Assembly: GCA_900758885.1 (NCBI GenBank)
Contig: CAAETD010000019.1
Location: 1 to 5,206 of the forward strand
From: an uncultured Collinsella sp.
GTDB taxonomy: Bacteria > Actinomycetota > Coriobacteriia > Coriobacteriales > Coriobacteriaceae
Direction: 5' to 3'
DNA length: 5,206 bases
The position numbers and the translations under genes were made by a program. The notes below the pieces were generated by a model. It was not told the origin of the DNA. It searched no databases and was given only the letters and a program-made list of their open reading frames with translations. Positions 1 to 5,083 of the stretch are shown here, piece after piece; positions within the stretch are counted from its first letter, which is position 1, and the number at the start of each line of letters is the position of its first letter.

Positions 1-432
1 AATGCGATAGCCCGCGGCCTCGATGGACTTGGTAAAGCCGATGTAGGTGGGGCTGTGGACCAGCACCGCATCGCCCGGCTGGACATACGCGCGCAACGTC
101 GACACGACGCCGCCCAGCACGCCGTTTTCGTAGCCGATATGCTCCGGCGCCAGACCCTCGACGCCGTTGCGGCGGCTCTGCCATTCGATGATGCGGTCGA
201 AATACTCGGGGCGCGGGTTAAAGTAGCCAAACATGGGATGCTGAGCGCGCTGAATGATGTGCTCCTGGACCGTGGGCACCGTGGCGAAATTCATATCGGC
301 CACCCACATGGGAATGCGGTCGAAGCCCTCGTCGGGTGCGTTCGGAGCCATACCGGGGATCTCGCCCCAGGAGTCAACGGCGATGGAGTCCATGCCGTGG
401 CGGTCGATAAGCGAGCTAAAGTCGTATTTCAT
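1..432 (-). CDS. MalY/PatB-family PLP-dependent C-S lyase / aminotransferase, N-terminal part
   Basis: Only the first 144 codons are present; the gene runs off the left edge. The N-terminus MKYDFSSLIDRHGMDSIAVD is followed by MWVADMNFATVPTVQEHI (about residues 42-59), the tight variant of the MWVADMDF motif of fold-type I PLP enzymes of the MalY/PatB group. Then come MFGYFNPRPEYF and a cofactor-domain segment, YENGVLGGVVSTLRAYV, followed by PGDAVLVHSPTYIGF. Members cleave cystathionine or cysteine to a thiol or sulfide, pyruvate and ammonia, or act as aminotransferases; the substrate cannot be read from this fragment. The PLP lysine would lie outside the window. The ATG at 432-430 is preceded by GGGAG at 443-439 with 6-nt spacing, which fixes the start. 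The gene lies 112 bp downstream of trmO on the same strand, with no clear terminator between them, so co-transcription is possible. Family is well supported; exact enzyme is open. Confidence 0.9.
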   Translation of the reverse strand, partial: MKYDFSSLIDRHGMDSIAVDSWGEIPGMAPNAPDEGFDRIPMWVADMNFATVPTVQEHIIQRAQHPMFGYFNPRPEYFDRIIEWQSRRNGVEGLAPEHIGYENGVLGGVVSTLRAYVQPGDAVLVHSPTYIGFTKSIEAAGYRI

Positions 433-544
433 ACTGAACTCCCGTGCGAAGTGGATTGTTTTGGTAGGCGTTATTGTCCACCAGCACGGGCGATTTTGGC
501 ATGGGGTTTGGCGCTTAATTTGACGGGTGCGGACGAACGGCTGG

Positions 545-1282
545 TTAGTCTTGCGCGTCGTTGACGGCGACTACGGTTAGCTGGGTTTTATCGACCGTAA
601 AAGATATGTCGAGCCCGGCAAAGGCCAGGTGATAGACGCGGTTTGGCTCGTACTTGCTGCCTGCGCGGCGCGGGTCTTGGCGAAGGACCTCGACCAGACC
701 GGGAAGCTTTGCGGGCGGGACCATGTCTTGAAGAGCTTGCGGGAACTCAACATCGAGCTCTTGCCACGGAGCATCCTCAATCCAGCCGCCGGTCGCATCC
801 GGGTGGCAGTCCGCAAACGGGACGTAGGGCTTGATATCGTAGATGGGCGTGCCGTCACGCAGGTCGGCCCCCAGCACATGAATGATGGGGCCATCGTCGG
901 TGAGCTCGACACGATCGAGCTTGACGCAGGTAAGCCCAATGGGATTCGGGCGAAACGGACTGCGCGTGGCAAACACGCCCACGCGCTCGGCTCCACCCAG
1001 ACGAGGCGGGCGCACGGTTTTCGACCATTTTGCGTTGGTGCCGGACCTGTCCTGCGACTTGGCATCGGCAGCTATGTCGTTTGCCGTGCCGCCGGGCGTT
1101 CCGTTTTCGAAGCGCCACAGCAGCCATAGGTGAGAGAAGGGGTCCAGGCCCTCAACTGCTGCATTGGAGGCAAATTCCGGCTCAAAAACGATGTGCCCCT
1201 GCAGATGGGGCGCCAAAAAGCTGTTGCGCGGAATGCCGAACTTCTGCGGCAGGTCGGTATGTATGTGTGCGATAGGTTCCAT
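545..1282 (-). CDS. trmO: tRNA (N6-threonylcarbamoyladenosine-37 N6)-methyltransferase TrmO (TsaA/YaeB family)
   Basis: This cytoplasmic enzyme uses S-adenosylmethionine to N6-methylate t6A at position 37 of certain tRNAs (tRNA-Thr in E. coli). Numbering from the ATG at 1282 (245 aa), family signatures are FGIPRN (15-20), HLWLLWRFENG (51-61), VRPPRLGG (90-97), VGVFATRSPFRPNPIGLT (101-118) and DLRDGTPIYDIKPYVPFAD (140-158). The C-terminal part carries VLRQDPRRAG (199-208) and ends with a beta-rich segment as in the TrmO C-terminal domain. A hydrophilic insert around 60-88 lengthens the loop before VRPPR relative to what I recall of E. coli TrmO (about 235 aa). An in-frame ATG at 1291-1289 would add MTG. 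I prefer 1282 because family members commonly begin close to MEPI and the upstream ATG overlaps a -10-like hexamer. Neither ATG has a Shine-Dalgarno sequence. The stop is TAA at 547-545. Confidence 0.93.
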   Translation of the reverse strand: MEPIAHIHTDLPQKFGIPRNSFLAPHLQGHIVFEPEFASNAAVEGLDPFSHLWLLWRFENGTPGGTANDIAADAKSQDRSGTNAKWSKTVRPPRLGGAERVGVFATRSPFRPNPIGLTCVKLDRVELTDDGPIIHVLGADLRDGTPIYDIKPYVPFADCHPDATGGWIEDAPWQELDVEFPQALQDMVPPAKLPGLVEVLRQDPRRAGSKYEPNRVYHLAFAGLDISFTVDKTQLTVVAVNDAQD

Positions 1283-1304
1283 GCCGGTCATTGTACGGCA
1301 TGGA
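1278..1304. promoter_or_regulatory. Perfect 9-bp inverted repeat over the trmO promoter and start codon (candidate operator)
   Basis: The arms are TCCATGCCG (1278-1286) and CGGCATGGA (1296-1304), perfectly complementary, separated by 9 bp. The spacer contains the TACAAT hexamer and the left arm contains the trmO ATG. A protein bound here would block RNA polymerase. If the mRNA is leaderless, the right-hand arm is not transcribed, so a DNA site is more likely than an RNA hairpin. The divergent XRE-type regulator gene begins 120 bp away and is a natural candidate ligand, but nothing in the sequence proves it. Confidence 0.5.
1290..1295 (-). promoter_or_regulatory. Candidate -10 element for leaderless trmO transcription
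   Basis: The minus strand reads TACAAT (5/6 match to TATAAT) at 1295-1290, then seven bases, then the trmO ATG at 1282. With a usual -10 to start-site distance, transcription would begin at or next to the A of the ATG, and there is no Shine-Dalgarno sequence upstream. No convincing -35 is present at 16-18 bp. Inference; start-site mapping would settle it. Confidence 0.45.
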
Positions 1305-1349
1305 GGCGTGGGGCGTTGCGCGCAATTCTTCGCCGCGGTCTCCCGTCGT

Positions 1350-1364
1350 GCAACCAACGGTTGC
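1350..1364. promoter_or_regulatory. Short dyad adjoining the regulator promoter (possible operator)
   Basis: The arms GCAACC (1350-1355) and GGTTGC (1359-1364) are separated by AAC, directly upstream of the putative -35 of the plus-strand regulator. The position suits an autoregulatory site for an XRE-type protein. Arms of 6 bp are expected by chance fairly often, and the sequence does not match the 1278-1304 repeat. Confidence 0.25.
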
Positions 1365-1393
1365 TTGGAAGGGCGCCTGCCGCCGCGTATGCT
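1365..1393 (+). promoter_or_regulatory. Putative sigma-70-type promoter of the regulator-glutaredoxin pair
   Basis: TTGGAA (1365-1370) and TATGCT (1388-1393) are separated by exactly 17 bp, each matching consensus at 4/6 positions. Transcription would start near 1400, giving a leader of about 24 nt that contains AAAGGAG (1412-1418), 5 nt before the ATG at 1424. Confidence 0.45.
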
Positions 1394-1423
1394 TAAGCCA
1401 TCAACCAGCAGAAAGGAGCCGCT

Positions 1424-2251
1424 ATGGCCTTTGCAGAAAAGCTCATTGCCATCCGTCGCGCCCATCACCTTACCCAAGAGCAGCTCGCCGCCAAACTCTT
1501 TGTCACGCGCCAAGCCGTCAGCCGTTGGGAGCGCGACGAGGTCACCCCGGGCATCGACATGATGAAGCTCATTGCCGCCGTAACCGGAGAGCCGTTGTCC
1601 CACCTGCTCGAAATGCCCGAGCACTATTGCCAGAGCTGCGGCATGATACTCACGCCCGACGACTGCGGCACCGATGCTGCGGGCACAGCGACCGATCATT
1701 ACTGCAAGTGGTGCTACGACCACGGCCAGTACACCTACGACACCACCATGGAGGCAATGATCGAGGACTGTGCCCCGCGGCTGGCGCAAAACACCGGCAT
1801 GTCGCTCGACGAAGCCGTCTCGCTCATGGGCGCCGTCCTGCCGCAACTGGAACGTTGGCGCGCCGTGCAGGAAAACGAGGAGCGCTACGGCGCCGAAGCG
1901 CAAGCGCGCTATGGCGATGAGGCTATCGATGCGGCAAACGAAACGTTACTGGACATGGATCCTCAGACATGGAACGACATGAAAGAACTTGAACGCGCTA
2001 TTCTGGGTCAGCTCTCGATTGCCATGAGCGACGGCGAACCGGATGGAAGCGAGGCTCGCAAGCTTGTCGCGATTCATCGTCGCTGGATTGCTCTCAACTG
2101 GGGATGCGAGCCCCAAGACGAGGCGTACCTGGGCCTCGCCCACGGCTATCTTGCCGACCAGCGCTTTGTTGACTACTACGACAAGCCCTGCGGCACCGGA
2201 GCCACGGCGTTTCTGGTCCAGGCCATCGAGTCGTCGTTGACGCGCGCATAG
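1424..2251 (+). CDS. XRE-family regulator with zinc ribbon and TipAS ligand-binding domain
   Basis: The 275-aa soluble protein has three domains. Residues about 5-62 form an XRE/Cro-C1 helix-turn-helix (LTQEQLAAKLFVTRQAVSRW, 16-35). Residues 69-116 form a zinc ribbon with CxxC pairs at C69/C72 and C94/C97 and the tail MEAMIEDCAP, matching the small ribbon domain often attached to XRE heads. Residues about 160-272 resemble TipAS: RYGDEAIDAANETLLDM, then AIHRRWIALNWGCEP, then LGLAHGYLADQRFVDYYD and a C-terminal helix. In Streptomyces TipA this all-helical domain captures thiopeptide antibiotics, covalently through a cysteine. C228 (WGCEP) sits where I would expect that cysteine, but the alignment is from memory. 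Classical TipA has a MerR head. The start is fixed by AAAGGAG 5 nt upstream. The gene is divergent from trmO and 51 bp ahead of a glutaredoxin-like gene. Likely role: a ligand- or thiol-responsive regulator; ligand unknown. Confidence 0.88.
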   Translation: MAFAEKLIAIRRAHHLTQEQLAAKLFVTRQAVSRWERDEVTPGIDMMKLIAAVTGEPLSHLLEMPEHYCQSCGMILTPDDCGTDAAGTATDHYCKWCYDHGQYTYDTTMEAMIEDCAPRLAQNTGMSLDEAVSLMGAVLPQLERWRAVQENEERYGAEAQARYGDEAIDAANETLLDMDPQTWNDMKELERAILGQLSIAMSDGEPDGSEARKLVAIHRRWIALNWGCEPQDEAYLGLAHGYLADQRFVDYYDKPCGTGATAFLVQAIESSLTRA

Positions 2252-2302
2252 ACCGCGGCGGCTTTGGGTATTTCAATCAAAACCTCAACCGATTGGAGAC
2301 CT

Positions 2303-2548
2303 ATGGCTACTGATCATGAGCTCGCGTTGTACGTTATGACCGGCTGCCCGTATTGCATAAAGGTCAAGCGCTTTCTGGCCGATAACGGCGTGACCATCCC
2401 TGAGTGCAACATCTCGACCGATTCCGATGCCGAACAGACACTTATCGCCGTCGGCGGAAAACGCCAGGTTCCCTGCCTGTTCATCGACGGCAAACCACTC
2501 TACGAGTCGAGCGACATCATCGCGTGGGTGCAGAAGAACCTGCTCTAG
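2303..2548 (+). CDS. Glutaredoxin-like thiol-disulfide oxidoreductase (CPYC)
   Basis: This 81-aa single-domain protein has a thioredoxin fold. It begins with beta strand ELALYVMTG, then the redox motif CPYC (15-18) followed by IKVKRFLADNG. Further on are QVPCLFIDG (55-63), with the family's cis-proline at P57, and LYESSDIIAWVQKNLL (66-81), the usual glutaredoxin ending. CPYC is the classical dithiol glutaredoxin motif, unlike the CxQC of NrdH or the CGYC of mycoredoxin. The partner thiol in this organism is not evident. Extra cysteines are C35 and C58. I chose the ATG at 2303 because GGAG (2295-2298) lies 4 nt upstream and the protein then starts like family members; a TTG at 2264 would add 13 unconserved residues. 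It probably shares a transcript with the regulator 51 bp upstream, ending at the hairpin after 2593. Confidence 0.92.
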   Translation: MATDHELALYVMTGCPYCIKVKRFLADNGVTIPECNISTDSDAEQTLIAVGGKRQVPCLFIDGKPLYESSDIIAWVQKNLL

Positions 2549-2592
2549 CACGCGCATTGCAACCGGCCCACCCCAACCCATACGGCCGAACA

Positions 2593-2654
2593 TGTACGCC
2601 AGTATCCAAAGTCGACATTTTTCGACATCTTTGGATGCTGGCGTACAGTTTTTT
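2593..2654 (+). terminator. Long hairpin with T6 tract; probable intrinsic terminator of the glutaredoxin operon
   Basis: Arms of 19 bp at 2593-2611 and 2629-2647 are complementary apart from one T·G pair (2603/2637). They enclose a 17-nt loop and are followed by T6 at 2649-2654. Inside the loop, TCGA (2612-2615) can pair with TCGA (2622-2625), extending the stem with a CAT bulge; the loop also holds the direct repeat TCGACAT (2612-2618, 2622-2628). It lies 44 bp after the glutaredoxin stop. The stem is longer than most terminators and not GC-packed at the T-tract end, so it may be a dispersed palindrome serving as a terminator. The T tract suits plus-strand termination only. Confidence 0.65.
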
Positions 2655-2662
2655 GCAGAGGT

Positions 2663-2716
2663 AGTCATTGGGGACGTTCTTAAATGACTAGTCGTTAAAG
2701 AACGTCCCCAATGACT
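2663..2716. repeat. REPIN-like 54-bp palindrome made of two inverted 27-nt hairpin units
   Basis: The whole 54 bp is an imperfect palindrome centred between 2689 and 2690; 25 of 27 positions pair. The outer 19 bp (2663-2681 and 2698-2716) are perfect. Each half is itself a hairpin: AGTCATT (2663-2669), a loop starting GGGGACGTTC, then AATGACT (2683-2689); on the minus strand AGTCATT (2716-2710), the same loop, then AACGACT (2696-2690). The two units are 25/27 identical. Two REP hairpins in inverted orientation is the definition of a REPIN, a non-autonomous element mobilised in trans by Y1-type RAYT transposases. GTAG, a tetranucleotide typical at the foot of REP hairpins, occurs at 2661-2664 on the left side only. 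It ends 2 bp before the dus stop codon. No transposase is in the window. Confidence 0.75.
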
Positions 2717-2718
2717 GG

Positions 2719-3678
2719 CTAGCCGTGGAAGCGGGCTATGGGCGCAAGCGGCTGTTCGCGAAAAACGCAATCGGCGGCGGCGCGGTATTCGTCGACCTTT
2801 TTGGTCTTACGTACGAGCTTGTGAACGGTAGTGGGGTCGGCGAAAGCGCACTTGGCGTAGAACCACCACTCCTTCATACGAAAGACCGCGTTACCGCCAA
2901 TCTCTTCTGCATAGGCCGCAAACAGCGTGTCGTGGAAACGCTGCAGTTCGGCTGCCGTGGCAGCAAGGCCGCCGTTGACCATGCGAGCCAGAGCGGGATT
3001 CGCGAGCAGGCCACGCCCCAACATCACATGGCGCGTGCCGGGATAGGCCTCCACCAGCGCGTCCATATCCTCAAGATCAAAAATATCGCCGTTGTAGGCG
3101 ACCGGGAACGGTGCACGCTCCAGCGTCTCGCCATAAAACTCTTTGCGCGGCGAGCCCGCATAACGGTCCTTCTGCACGCGCGGATGCACGATCAGCTCTG
3201 CCAGCGGCATGCGGCAATATAGATCGAGTACGCGCTCGTATTCGTCGTCGCTCTCCAGCCCCAGCCTGGTTTTTACCGATACCGGCAACGGCGAGCGCTC
3301 GCACACATCACACAAGAACACCTCGAGCTCATCCAAGTTGCGCAAAAAGCCCGATCCTTTGCCCTTGGCAACAACCGTCCCCGAGGGGCAGCCAAGGTTG
3401 AGATTGACCTCGCGGTAGCCCATGTCGGCGAGCACCTGTGCCGCCCACACAAACTCGTCCGCGTTCTTAGACATCAGCTGAGGCACTACGTTGAGCCCCT
3501 GGTTGTTGGCAGGATCGATCTCCTTAAGCGCCTTGCCGCCAAAGCGGTTTACTACCCGCGGCGGCGGCAAAAACGGCGTGTAATAACAATCGAGCGCACC
3601 AAAGCACTCCGCATGCACGCGACGGAACACATGCCCGGTAATCCCCTCCATGGGGGCCAACGATAGAATCATCAACAT
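2719..3678 (-). CDS. tRNA-dihydrouridine synthase (Dus family)
   Basis: This flavoenzyme reduces specific uridines of tRNA to dihydrouridine with NADPH. The 319-aa length is normal for the family. Numbering from the ATG at 3678, visible features are the FMN-binding start LSLAPMEGIT (5-14), NLGCPSG (94-100) with catalytic Cys97, SVKTRLG (134-140) with Lys136, LIVHPRVQ (162-169) with His165, YNGDI (195-199) and MLGRGLLANP (219-228), then a helical C-terminal domain. Subtype is not assigned; the PMEGIT start and overall shape look nearer DusC-like proteins than DusA or DusB. An alternative ATG at 3672-3670 (starting MILSLAPM) is 9 nt from the upstream GAGAG, whereas the first ATG is only 3 nt from it, so the true start could be two codons later. 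The TAG stop at 2721-2719 almost touches the REPIN-like palindrome. The gene converges on glutaredoxin and diverges from the membrane-protein gene. Confidence 0.94.
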   Translation of the reverse strand: MLMILSLAPMEGITGHVFRRVHAECFGALDCYYTPFLPPPRVVNRFGGKALKEIDPANNQGLNVVPQLMSKNADEFVWAAQVLADMGYREVNLNLGCPSGTVVAKGKGSGFLRNLDELEVFLCDVCERSPLPVSVKTRLGLESDDEYERVLDLYCRMPLAELIVHPRVQKDRYAGSPRKEFYGETLERAPFPVAYNGDIFDLEDMDALVEAYPGTRHVMLGRGLLANPALARMVNGGLAATAAELQRFHDTLFAAYAEEIGGNAVFRMKEWWFYAKCAFADPTTVHKLVRKTKKVDEYRAAADCVFREQPLAPIARFHG

Positions 3679-3698
3679 CTACTCTCAGATCAACGAAC

Positions 3699-3725
3699 GT
3701 GACAAAGGAATCGCCCCTTTGTCAC
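3699..3725. repeat. 27-nt REP-like hairpin in the dus leader/promoter
   Basis: Perfect 10-bp arms GTGACAAAGG (3699-3708) and CCTTTGTCAC (3716-3725) enclose 7 nt. Read on the minus strand, the centre is GGGGCGATTC, close to the GGGGACGTTC loop of the 2663-2716 units, and the total length is also 27 nt. The stems are unrelated. It could be a solitary REP-like unit, a 5' stem-loop of the dus mRNA, or an operator at the dus start site. Confidence 0.6.
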
Positions 3726-3729
3726 ATGC

Positions 3730-3759
3730 ATTATGCCTTGTCCTTGAGGCGGCCCACAA
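3730..3759 (-). promoter_or_regulatory. Candidate dus promoter
   Basis: On the minus strand, CATAAT (3735-3730, 5/6 to consensus) is preceded at 18 bp by TTGTGG (3759-3754, 3/6). Transcription would begin near 3723, so the 10-bp inverted repeat at 3699-3725 would sit at the very 5' end of a leader of about 45 nt. The -35 is weak; this rests on position and the good -10. Confidence 0.35.
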
Positions 3760-3844
3760 GGCGGAGGCGGTTACTTGACGCCAACCAGCCAACCAGTCGT
3801 CGCTGTGCAACGAAGGTGAATGGCGCCCACGATCAAGCGAGCAC

Positions 3845-3860
3845 CAACAGCACGCTGTTG
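3845..3860. promoter_or_regulatory. Near-palindrome upstream of the membrane-protein gene
   Basis: The sequence CAACAGC-AC-GCTGTTG has perfect 7-bp arms. CAACAG appears again at 3876-3881, so the hexamer occurs three times (two direct, one inverted) within 37 bp upstream of the -10 at 3898. This could be a regulator site; 7-bp arms can arise by chance in a gap this long. Confidence 0.25.
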
Positions 3861-3868
3861 ACCGCCAT

Positions 3869-3903
3869 GTCTGAACAACAGACGTCCTTCACTCATCTAT
3901 ACT
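3869..3903 (+). promoter_or_regulatory. Candidate promoter of the membrane-protein gene with overlapping dyad
   Basis: TATACT (3898-3903) is a 5/6 -10 match; no good -35 is found at 16-18 bp. The dyad GTCTG-AACAA-CAGAC (3869-3883) covers the -35 region. Transcription from near 3910 would leave a leader of about 40 nt. The dyad could be an operator or activator site. Confidence 0.35.
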
Positions 3904-3949
3904 CAAGAGCGTGTGCGCATCGCCCAAAAACGATGAGAGTCGAGGCCCC

Positions 3950-5083
3950 ATGCAGCAGCTCACCGAACAAGAACAGAAACGCATCCAGCGGTACTGCACA
4001 TACCCCAAAATCGCAGCGACCGCACTCGTCATGTCGTTCGTAGCATGCCTGTTGATGTTGCCGCTCCAAATGATCAACGATATCGCGTTCCACCAAAAGG
4101 AATTCCAACCCGCGGGCATATATACCGCTATCGCACTCACCGTAATCGAACTCGCCATCTTTTGCTATTGCGCTCTTGCGCCGCGCTTTGGAATGCAGGG
4201 CAAACAGTGGGAGGGACTGCAGAGCAGGCTTGCGGTGGCCCAGACCAACAAGGACCGTTCCGCGGAGGTCGCCGGCGTGCTTGCCACGCAAGCTGCCGGC
4301 CGCCTGCTCAAGAACAGCGATAACGATCTCGCGCGCAACCTGGGCGGTGCCGCCAAGGTCGCCGGCGCCGTAGGGGCAGTCGCCACGGCGGCAGACGTGC
4401 TAGCCGAAACCTCGAGCAATGCCGAGGCCATGGCAAACGCATACGGCGTGACGATTCCAAGCGTCAAGAAGCAGATCATGGCTCTCGCGGTGTTGCCCGT
4501 CATTGTGCTGCTTGGCGTCTACATCCCGCAGTTTGTCCAGGGAAATAACGAGCTTCAGGCAAGAAAGGCTGCAGCCGCCGAGCAGCTCGCCATCGCGCAA
4601 GATGCCTTGGAGCCCGCGTGCGAACGCGTCGCAGCAGACGACCCATACGAGTCGTATCACGACTACGGCTACCGCATAATCGGCTATCTACGCGATAATG
4701 ACCTCGGCGCTCAAGCAGCCTATATCTACCTTTCTTTTGATGTAGACGGCACGCTCACGGGCGTCGATTACGTCAGTCAGATCGACCCCGAGGCAAGCCT
4801 TGCAGACAACCTCGCCCGCGCCGAGCAGGATATCGCGACGCTCTGTGCCCCGCTCAATGGGCTGGACGTTTCCGTTGCCACACCGGGTCTCCTCACGCCA
4901 TGCAGCCTGTCGGATGAATTTAAGCAGGCATTTTTAGCCGGCTCCCTATATGAAGAAATCAGCATCAAGACGGAGGGCGAATCCATCAGGTCGTACTACG
5001 CCTTTGACACCGAGCCCGAGGATGAGTTCGACGAATACTCCCGCCCGGAAATTAGGCTCATGCTCTCTGCAAAGAAGAACTAA
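3950..5083 (+). CDS. Unrecognised membrane protein, three predicted transmembrane helices and an external C-terminal domain
   Basis: I do not recognise this 377-aa protein. A basic N-terminus (KRIQRYCTYPK, 10-20) is followed by hydrophobic helices at about 21-43, 55-76 (GIYTAIALTVIELAIFCYCA) and 175-196 (IMALAVLPVIVLLGVYIPQF). By the positive-inside rule the N-terminus and the 77-174 loop should be cytoplasmic and residues 197-377 outside. The loop has an Ala/Gly-rich stretch at 131-151 (GGAAKVAGAVGAVATAADVL) that may be an amphipathic or re-entrant helix. The outer domain starts with an Ala/Glu-rich helix (200-228), is acidic near its end (EPEDEFDEY, 355-363) and contains Cys224, Cys299 and Cys318, which could allow a disulfide. 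There is no signal peptide, lipobox or known catalytic motif. The start at ATG 3950 has GAGG at 3942-3945; a GTG at 3911 would add 13 poorly supported residues. It appears monocistronic, ending at TAA 5081-5083. Confidence 0.8.
   Translation: MQQLTEQEQKRIQRYCTYPKIAATALVMSFVACLLMLPLQMINDIAFHQKEFQPAGIYTAIALTVIELAIFCYCALAPRFGMQGKQWEGLQSRLAVAQTNKDRSAEVAGVLATQAAGRLLKNSDNDLARNLGGAAKVAGAVGAVATAADVLAETSSNAEAMANAYGVTIPSVKKQIMALAVLPVIVLLGVYIPQFVQGNNELQARKAAAAEQLAIAQDALEPACERVAADDPYESYHDYGYRIIGYLRDNDLGAQAAYIYLSFDVDGTLTGVDYVSQIDPEASLADNLARAEQDIATLCAPLNGLDVSVATPGLLTPCSLSDEFKQAFLAGSLYEEISIKTEGESIRSYYAFDTEPEDEFDEYSRPEIRLMLSAKKN

Larger units (their letters stand above)
3679..3949. other. Divergent intergenic region between dus and the membrane-protein gene
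   Basis: The 271 bp have no supported gene. Besides the hairpin, candidate promoters and dyads listed separately, GCCTTGT (3735-3741) pairs with ACAAGGC (3756-3762) around 14 nt, overlapping the candidate dus promoter. I found no tRNA cloverleaf. The plus-strand reading frames across it start at poor codons without ribosome binding sites. Confidence 0.6.

Noticed and set aside
55..564. 169-codon plus-strand frame opposite the MalY/PatB gene
   Set aside because: It lies antisense to a clear PLP enzyme, has no ribosome binding site and shows low-complexity composition typical of shadows in GC-rich DNA.
629..1129. 166-codon plus-strand frame opposite trmO
   Set aside because: It is antisense to the conserved TrmO motifs and has no recognisable domain.
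1292..1903. The trmO reading frame stays open for about 600 bp upstream, antisense to the regulator
   Set aside because: The extension has no TrmO homology, overlaps a well-supported regulator on the opposite strand and crosses the divergent promoter region. Family length fits a start at 1282 or 1291.
2264..2302. TTG start extending the glutaredoxin by 13 residues
   Set aside because: The added residues are not family-like; GGAG 4 nt before the ATG at 2303 explains initiation.
2663..2716. REPIN palindrome as an intrinsic terminator for dus
   Set aside because: On the minus strand the bases after the palindrome are A-rich rather than T-rich, so the U tract is missing.
2593..2716. CRISPR-like repeat array from the stacked palindromes
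   Set aside because: The two palindromes differ in sequence and there are no regular repeats or spacers.
3726..3900. Possible tRNA or small structured RNA in the dus-membrane gene gap
   Set aside because: Several short stems are present but no cloverleaf, no T-loop consensus and no continuous fold that I could build by eye.
3911..3949. GTG start extending the membrane protein by 13 residues
   Set aside because: It has no ribosome binding site and would lie almost on the predicted transcription start; ATG 3950 has GAGG upstream.
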